Positions 57,131 through 64,000 of a stretch of DNA of 64,000 nt are shown piece after piece; position 1 is the stretch's first letter, and each line of letters opens with the position of its first letter. Where the stretch lies: contig JARFJB010001970.1 in the NCBI GenBank assembly GCA_036346205.1, positions 306,501 to 370,500 on the forward strand. The letters run 5' to 3'. The notes under the pieces were generated by a model. The model was not told the origin of the DNA and did no database searches. It was given only the letters and a program-made list of their open reading frames with translations. Source of the stretch: Vesta saturnalis. Lineage: Eukaryota; Arthropoda; Insecta; Coleoptera; Lampyridae. A program made the translations under genes and the position numbers.

Positions 57131-60100
57131 CGTGTGTTTGTGTGTTTTGTGTTTGTGTGTTTGTGTGTTTGTGTGTTTGTGTGTTTGTGTATTTTGTTTT
57201 GTGTTTTGTGTTTGTGTTTGTGTGTTTGTGTGTTTGTGTGTTTGTGTGTTGTGTTTGTGTGTTTGTGTGTTTGTGTGTTTATTGTTTTGTGGTACGATAT
57301 TTGTGATGTTGTATGTGCCTGCGTGTGCGCGTGTACCCGTGTACGCATGTGCACTTGTGAGTGTGTGTTCGTGTGAGCGTGTGTGCGCGTGTGTGCTTGT
57401 GTGCATGTGTGCTTGTGTGCGTGTGTGCGTGTGTACGAGTGCGCGTGTGTACTAGTGTGCGGGTGTGCATGTGTGCGTGAGTGCGTGTGTGCGTGTGTGC
57501 GTGTGTGCGTGTGTTTGTGTGTTTGTGTGTTTGTGTGTTTGTGTTTGTGTGTTTGTGTGTTTGTGTGTTTGTGTTTGTGTGTTTGTGTTTTGTGTTTTGT
57601 GTTTGTGTGTTTGTGTGTTTGTGTGTTTGTGTGTTTTGTGTTTAGTTTGTGTGTTTTGTGTTTTGTTTGTGTTTTGTGTTTGTTTTGTGTTTTGTGTTTG
57701 TATTTTTTTGTGTTTGTGTATTTTGTTTGTTTGTGTGTTTGGTGTTTGTTGTTTGTTTTTTGTGTGTTTGTGTTTGTGTGTTTCTGTGTTTGTGGTTTTA
57801 TGTGTTTGTTTAGTTTGTGTTTTGTGTGTTTGTGTTGTTTGTATGTTTTGTGTTGTTGTATTGTGTTTTGTGTTTGTTTGTGTTTGTGTTTTGTGTGTTT
57901 GTGTGTTTGTGATTGTGTTATGTGTTTTGTTTGATTTGTGTGTTTTGTGTTTGTGATGTTTGTGTGTTTTTTTTGTGTTTTGTTTTGTGTTTTGTGTTTT
58001 GTGTTTTGTGTATTGTGTGTTTTGTGTTTTGTTTATGTGTTTTGTGTGTTATGTGTTTATGTGTTTATGTTGTTTGTGTTTTTGTGTTTATTAGTTTTGT
58101 GTTTGTTTGTATTTGTGTTTTAGTTTTGTGTTTTGTATTTGTTTTGTGTTTGTTTTTGTGTTTGTTTTTTTGTTTGTGTTTGTATGTGTGTTGTTGTGTT
58201 TGTGTTTGTGTTTTGTGTTTTGTTGTGTGTTTTGTGTTTTGTTGTTTGTGTGTTTGTTGTTTTGTTTTTGTGTTTTTGTTTTTTTTTTTTGTTTGTTTTG
58301 TGTTTGTGTGTTTGTGTTTTGTGTGTTTTGTTTTGTGTTTGTGTTTGTTTTGTGTGTTTGTGTTTTTTTGTGTGTTTGTGTGTTTGTGTTTTTGTTTGTT
58401 GTGTTTGTGTGTATTTGTTTTATGTGTGTTTTTTTGTGTTTTGTGTGTTTTGTTTTGTGTTTTTTTGTGTTGTGTTTTTGTCGTTTGTGTGTTGTGTGTT
58501 TGTGTTTTTTGTGTTTTGTGTGTTTGTGTTTTGTTGTGTGTTTTGTTTGTGTGTTTGTGTTTGTGTTGTGTTTTGTGTGTTTGTTGTTATGTGTGTTTTG
58601 TGTTTGTGTGTTTGTGTGTTTGTGGTTTTGTGTGTTTGTGTTTGTGTGTTTGTGTGTTTGTGTGTTTGTGTGTTTGTGTTTGTTTTGTGTCGTTTGTTGT
58701 TATGTGTGTTTGTGTGTTTGTGTGTTTGTGTGTTTGTATGTTGTTGTTGTGTTTTGTGTGTTTTGTTGTTTGTTGTGTTTGTGTTTGTATTTGTGTGTTT
58801 GTGTGTTTGTGTGTTTTTGTGTGTGTGTGTGTTTGTGTTGTTGTTGTTGTTTGTGTTTTATTGTGTGTGTTTGTGTGTTGTGTTGTGTTGTTTGTTGTGT
58901 ATGTTGTGTGTTTGTGTGTTTGTGTGTTTGTGTTGTGTGTGTATGTGTTTGTGTGTTTTGTGTTTTTGTGTGTTGTGTGTTTGTGTTTGTTTGTGTTGGT
59001 TTGTGTGTTTGTGCTGTTGTGTGTTGTGTTTGTGTCTTTGTGTGTTTGTGTGTTTGTGTTGTGTGTTTGTGTGTTGTGTGTTGTGTGTGTGTTTGTGTTT
59101 ATGTGTGTGTGTGTGTTGTGTGGTTGTGTTTTGTGTTTTGTGTGTTGTGTATTTGTGTGTTTTGTTTGTGTTTTGTTTGTGTGTTTTGTGTTTGTTGTTT
59201 GTTTTTGTTGTTTGTTTTTTTTTTTGTTTTTTTTGTTTTTGTTTTGTTGTGTTTGTTTTTGTTTTGTGTTTTGTTTTGTTTTGGTATTTAGTTATTTTTT
59301 GTGTGTTATTTTTGTGTGTTTGTGTGTTTGTTTTTTGTGTTTGTGTGTTTGTTGTATTGTTTGTGTTTGTGTGTTTGTGTGTTGTGTTTTGTGTGTTTGT
59401 GTTTTGTGTTTTGTGTTTTGTGTTTTGTGTTTGTGTGTTTTGTGTTTGTGTTTGTGTTTGTGTTGTGTGTTTTGTGTTTGTGTTTTTGTGTTTTGTTTTG
59501 TGTGTTTGTGTTGTGTGTTTGTGTGTTTTGTTTTGTGTGTTTGTGTTTTTTGTTTTTGTTTTGTGTTTTGTGTTTTGTTTTTGTGTTTTTGTTTTGTTTT
59601 TTGTGTTTTGTGTTTTTTTTTGTGTTTGTGTTTTTTTGTTTTGTGTTTGTTTTTTTTTGTTTTTGTGTTTGTGTTTTTGTGTTTTTTTGTTTTTTGTTTT
59701 GTGTTTTTGTATTTATTTTGTGTTGTGTTTTGTTGTGTTTTGTTTTTTTTGTGTTTGTTGTTGTGTTTGTTGTGTGTGTGTTTTTGTTGTGTGTGTTATG
59801 TGTTGTTGTGTTTGTTTGTGTGTTTGTGTGGTTGTGTTGTGTTGTGTTGTTTTGTGTGTGTTTGTGTTGTGTTTGTTGTGTGTTGTGTTTTGTTTGTGTG
59901 TTTGTGTGTTGTGCTGTGTGTTGTGTGTTTGTGTGTTGTGTGTGTGTTGTTTTGTGGTTGTTGTTTTGTGTTGTGTTTGTGTTGTTTTGTGTTCTTGTTG
60001 TTTTGGTTGTGTGTGTGTTGTTGTGTTTGTGTTGTGTGTTTGTTGTGTTTGTGTTTTGTGGTTTGTGTTTGTGTTTTTGGTTTGTGTTTTGTTTTGTTTT

Positions 60101-63100
60101 TGTTGTTTTTTGTTTTGTGTGTTTGTGTGTTGTGTGTTGTTGTTTGTGGTGTTGGTGTTTGTTGTGTTTTTGTTATGTTGTTGTTGTGTTGTGTTTGTGT
60201 GTTTTGTTGTGTTGTGTGTGTTTGTGTTTTTGTGTTTGTGTTGTGTGTTTGTGTGTGATGTTTGTGTTGTGTTGTGGTGTGTGTTGTGTTGTGTTTGTGT
60301 TTGTGTTTTGTGTTTTTTTGTGTTGTGTGTTTGTTGTTTTTTTGTGTTTTGTGTGTTGTTTTGTTTGTTTGTTTTGTTTTTGTTTTTTGTTTTTTTTTTG
60401 TTTTGTTTTTTTTTTTTTTTTTTTTGTATGTGTTGTTGTGTTATTGTATGTTTGTGTGTTTTGTGTTTATGTGTTTGTGTGTTTTTTGTGTGTGTTGTGT
60501 GTTTGTGTGTTTGTGTGTTTGTGTGTTGTGTGTTTGTGTTTGTGTGTTTGTGTGTTTGTGTGTTTGTGTGTTTGTGTTTGTTGTTTTGTGTGTTTGTGTT
60601 TGTTTGTGTTTATTTGTGTGTTTTTGTTAGTTTTGTTGTGTTGTTGTGTGTTGTTATTTGTGTGTTTGTGTGTTTGTGTATTTTGTGTGTTTATGTATTT
60701 TGTTTGTGATGTGTGTTGTTGTTGTGTGTTTGTGTTGTGTTTGTTTGTTTTGTGTTTTGTTTGTGTGTATTGTGTTTTGTGTTTGTGTATGTTTTATTTG
60801 TGTGTATTTGTGTATGTGTGTATGTTTGTTTGTGTTTGTGTATTTTTGTGTGTTTGTGTGTTTGTATTTTGTATGTTGTGTGTTTGTGTTATGTTTTGTT
60901 TTTGTGTTTTGTTGTTTGTGTGTTTTGTGTGATTATGTGTGTTTGTGTTGTGTATGTGTGTTTGTGTGTTTGGTGTTTTGTGTATTTGTGTTTGTGTTTG
61001 TGTTTTGTGTGTTTATTGTGTTTATGTTTTGTGTTATGTGTTTTTGTGTTTGTGTTTGTGTTTGTTGTTGTGTGTTTTGTGTTGTTTTTGTGTGTGTTAT
61101 TTGTGTATTTGTTGTGTTGTGTGTGTTGTGTGTATGTGTTTTGTGTGTTGTATGTGTGTGGTTGTGTTTGTGTTGTTTATGTGTTTGTGTGTTTGTTGTG
61201 TTATGTGTGTGTTGTGTGTGTGTGTTGTGTGTTTGTTTGTATGTTTATGTGTTTATGTTTTATTTTATGTTTTTTTTGTGTTTTATTGTTTTGTGATTTG
61301 TGTTTGTGTGTTTATTTTGTATTTTTTGTTTTGTGTTTGTGTTTGTGTGTTTTTGTGTTTATGTTATTTGTTTGTTGTTTGTGTGTTTTTGTGTTTGTGT
61401 GTTTGTGTGTTTGTGTGTTTGTGTTTGTGTTTGTGTGTTTGTGTGTTATGTATGTGTTTGTGTGTGTTGTGTTTGTATTTGTGTGTTTGTTGTGTTTGTG
61501 TGTTTGTGTGTTTTGTATTTGTGTTGTGTATTTGTGTATTTTGTATTTGTGTGTTGTGTTGTTATGTTTGTTTTTGTGTTTTGTGTTTTATTTTTTATGT
61601 TATTGTTAGTTTTGTTTTGTGATTTATATGTTATGTTTATTATGTTTATTTTATTTTATTTTTATATTGTTTATGTTTTGTTGTTTTGTTTTTTTGTTTT
61701 TTGTGTTTATTTTTTGATGTTTATGTGTTTATGTGTTATGTGTTTTATGTTTTATGTTTTTGTTTTGTTTTTGTTTTTGTGTTTGTTTTGTGTTTTGTGT
61801 TTGATGTGTTTGTGTTTGTGTTTTATGTTTTGTGTTTTGTTTGTTGTGTGTTTGTTGTTTTGTGTTTTTGTTTGTTTTTTTGTTTGTGTTTTGTGTGTTT
61901 TGTTTTTGTCTATGTGTTTGTGTATTTTGTGTTTATGTTTTTTTTTGTTTTTATGTTTTTATTTATATTTGTGATTTATGATTTTGTTTTTATTTATTTT
62001 ATGTTGTTATTTTTATGTTTTATGTTTTTTTTATTTTTATGTTTTTTGTGTTTTATGTTTGTGTTTGTGTTTTTGTTTTTGTGTTTTGTGTTGTTGTTTG
62101 TGTTTTGTGTGTTTTGTGTTTGTGTTTTGTTTGTTTGTTGTTTGTGTGTTTGTGTGTTTGTGTGTTTTGTATGTGTGTGTGTGTTGTGTATGTGTGTTGT
62201 GTTGTGTGTTTTAATGTTGTTTGTTGTGTATTGTGTTTGTGTTGTATTTTTTTTGTGTTTGTGTTTTATATTTATGTGTTATATGTTTATGTTTATTTGT
62301 TGTATTTTGTATTTATATGTTTATGTGTTTATGTTTATTTATGTATTTATATTTATGTATTTGTATTTTATTATTTATGTGTTATATATTATTTATGTTT
62401 AGTGTTTATGTTTTATGTGTTTGAGTGATTTGTGTGTTTATGTGTTATTGTGTTTTGTGTTTGTGTGTTTGGGATTTGTGTTTTGTGTTTGTGTTTTGTG
62501 TTTGTGTGTTTGTGGTTTGTGTGTTTGTGTGTTTGTGTGTTGTGTGTTTGTGTTTGTGTGTTTGTGTGTTTTGTGTTTGTGTTTTTGTATGTGTGTGTAT
62601 TTGTGTTTGATGTGTTTGTGTGTTTGTATGTTGTATTTGTGTTTTATGTGTTTATATGTTTTGTGTATTGTTTATTTATGTATTGTATGTTTGTGTTTTT
62701 ATGTTTATGATGTTTGATTGTTTATGTGTTATATGTGTGTTTTTTATGTTTTAGTGTGTTTTATATTGTATGTTTTGATGTTTGTAGTGTTTAGTTAGTG
62801 TTTGTATGTTTATGTGTTTGTGTGTTTGTGTGTTTGTGTGTTTTGTGTGTTTGTGTGTTATGTGTTTATGTGTTTTGTGTAGTTTGTGTGTTTGTGTTTT
62901 GTGTTTTTGTTTGTGTTTGTGTGTTTGTGTGTTTGTGTGTTTGTGTGTTTGTGTTTTGTGTTTGTGTGTTTGTGTGTTTGTGTGTTTGTGTTTTGTGTTT
63001 AGTGTTTGATGTTTGTGTGTTTGTATATTGTAAAGTGTTTTATATTTAATATGTGTTGTGTTTGTGTTTATCATGTGTTTGTTGTTTTATGTTTTGTTTT

Positions 63101-63674
63101 TGATATTGTGAAATTATTGTGTTATTGTTTTATTTTGTTTTGTGTTTATTAGTTGTGTTTTGTGTGTATTGTTGTTTTGTGTCTTTTGTGTTTTGTGTGT
63201 TTGTGTTGTTTGTGTTTGTGTGTTTGACTGTGTTTTGTGTTTGTGTGTTTGTGTGTTATTTGTGTGTTTGTGATGTTTGTGTGTTTGTGTTGTGTGTTGT
63301 GTGATTTGTGTAGTTTGTGATTTGTGTGTTTGTGTATTTTGTATTTAGTTTGTTTTGTGTGTTATTTGTTTGTGTGTTTTGTGTTTTGTGTGTTATGTTT
63401 TTGTTTTGTGTATTTGTGTGTTTGTGTTTTATGTATTTTTTGTGTTTTGTGTTAGTTATTTGATGTGTATTTGTTATTTGATGTTTTATGTTTTTATGAT
63501 GTATTGTAAGTGTTTGATTGTTTGTGTGTTTTGTTTAGTTTTTGTTGTTTATGTTTTTGTGTGTTTGTGTGTTTGTGTGTTTGTGTTTTGTGTTTGTGTT
63601 TGTGCGTTTTTGTGTTTGTGTGTTTGAGTGATTGTGGGTTTGGGTGCTTGTGTGTTTGTGTTTGTGTGTTTGTG
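57131..63674 (+). repeat. TTTGTGTG satellite array B
   Basis: About 6.5 kb made almost only of G and T, with unit TTTGTGTG and many TTTTGTGT and TTGTGTGT variants. A patch of array A type with its header lies at 57288-57515. The block 61570-62420 is enriched in TTTATG and TTTATT variants, so it looks like an older, AT-drifted core. Frames of up to 858 codons (Cys-Val-Phe) exist only because the units hardly ever create a stop. There is no start context, domain or codon structure to support a gene. Confidence 0.95.
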
Positions 63675-63795
63675 TGTGCGTGTGTGTGTGTTGTGTGTGT
63701 TTGTGTGTGCGTGTGTGCGTGTGTGCGTGTGTGCGTGCGTGCCTTTGTGAGTGCGTGCGCTTACGTGCGTGCTTACGAGCGTGCGTGTGCATGTG
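63675..63795 (+). repeat. Return to GTGTGTGC units at the array end
   Basis: The last 120 bases of the array switch back to GTGTGCGTGTG units, then end in TTACGTGCGTGCTTACGAGCG. The array is therefore bounded on both sides by the CpG-containing unit. Confidence 0.9.
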
Positions 63796-64000
63796 TCCCC
63801 CATAACTTGCAAAGGACTTAATATATCAACTTAATATTTGGTACACTTGTAGATGTCATCTATCCAAAGTGACTGATTTATCTGGGGTTATTTGGAAATT
63901 GGACAAAGGGTAAAATTGAGGGATAAGTGCCCCTTACCAAATTTTTATTTTTTTAGAATTTTTTCCATTTAACATATGGTTATACTCCGTTTAACTAACA
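63796..64000. other. Unique sequence after the satellite
   Basis: Non-repetitive sequence to the window end; no feature seen in 200 bases. Confidence 0.5.

Noticed and set aside
57913..60932. Plus-strand frames of 500-858 codons rich in Cys, Val and Phe
   Set aside because: They are translations of TTTGTGTG-type repeats in several overlapping frames at once. Units without stop codons produce them automatically.
1..64000. CRISPR arrays, bacterial operons, rRNA genes
   Set aside because: No regularly spaced repeat-spacer structure, no Shine-Dalgarno-linked gene rows and no rRNA-like sequence were seen; the genes present have spliceosomal introns.

Overview
The window is nuclear DNA of an AT-rich arthropod, most likely an insect. 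The basis is introns of 45-60 bp with GT-AG ends, a solute-carrier gene of insect type, and a dense mix of Penelope-like, LINE, Gypsy, SINE and Polinton (Maverick) elements. I cannot name the species.

Only one gene looks intact: a nine-exon SLC17/MFS anion transporter on the + strand. Exons 1-5 lie at 12015-13135 and exons 6-9 at 28895-29614. Joined, they give an unbroken frame of 488 codons plus stop. Seven introns are tiny, but intron 5 is 15.8 kb. It is swollen by Polinton 1, a Penelope-like remnant, a broken tyrosine recombinase and a repeat copy.

Polinton 1 (about 13700-23096) has long terminal inverted repeats (TIRs), a nearly full-length but broken family B DNA polymerase on the minus strand whose 5' part carries three 50-52 bp introns, and a broken integrase on the + strand. 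I see no capsid genes.

Polinton 2 (about 34089-44615) lies outside the gene. On its minus strand it keeps a broken virion module: PLA2-like protein, adenain-type protease, penton-like minor capsid protein, double-jelly-roll major capsid protein, packaging ATPase, an arthropod Polinton protein of the type I associate with DUF8207, and integrase. Its polymerase is shattered: N-terminal pieces face both ways and a C-terminal piece lies on +. In both Polintons each TIR carries a TATA box and a start codon at its inner edge, so each end can start a different reading frame from the same leader.

Other regions: 0.9-4.2 kb, Penelope-like RT remnant abutting a LINE; 8.2-8.8 kb, a CTCTCTCGT array; 26-27.4 kb, tyrosine recombinase; 32.3-32.9 kb, Gypsy integrase; 33.7 kb, tRNA-derived SINE; 46-49.9 kb and 51.7-53.2 kb, two LINE relics on the minus strand; 53.5-63.8 kb, very large GTGTGTGC and TTTGTGTG arrays. 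The long open frames in the arrays are by-products of repeats without stop codons.
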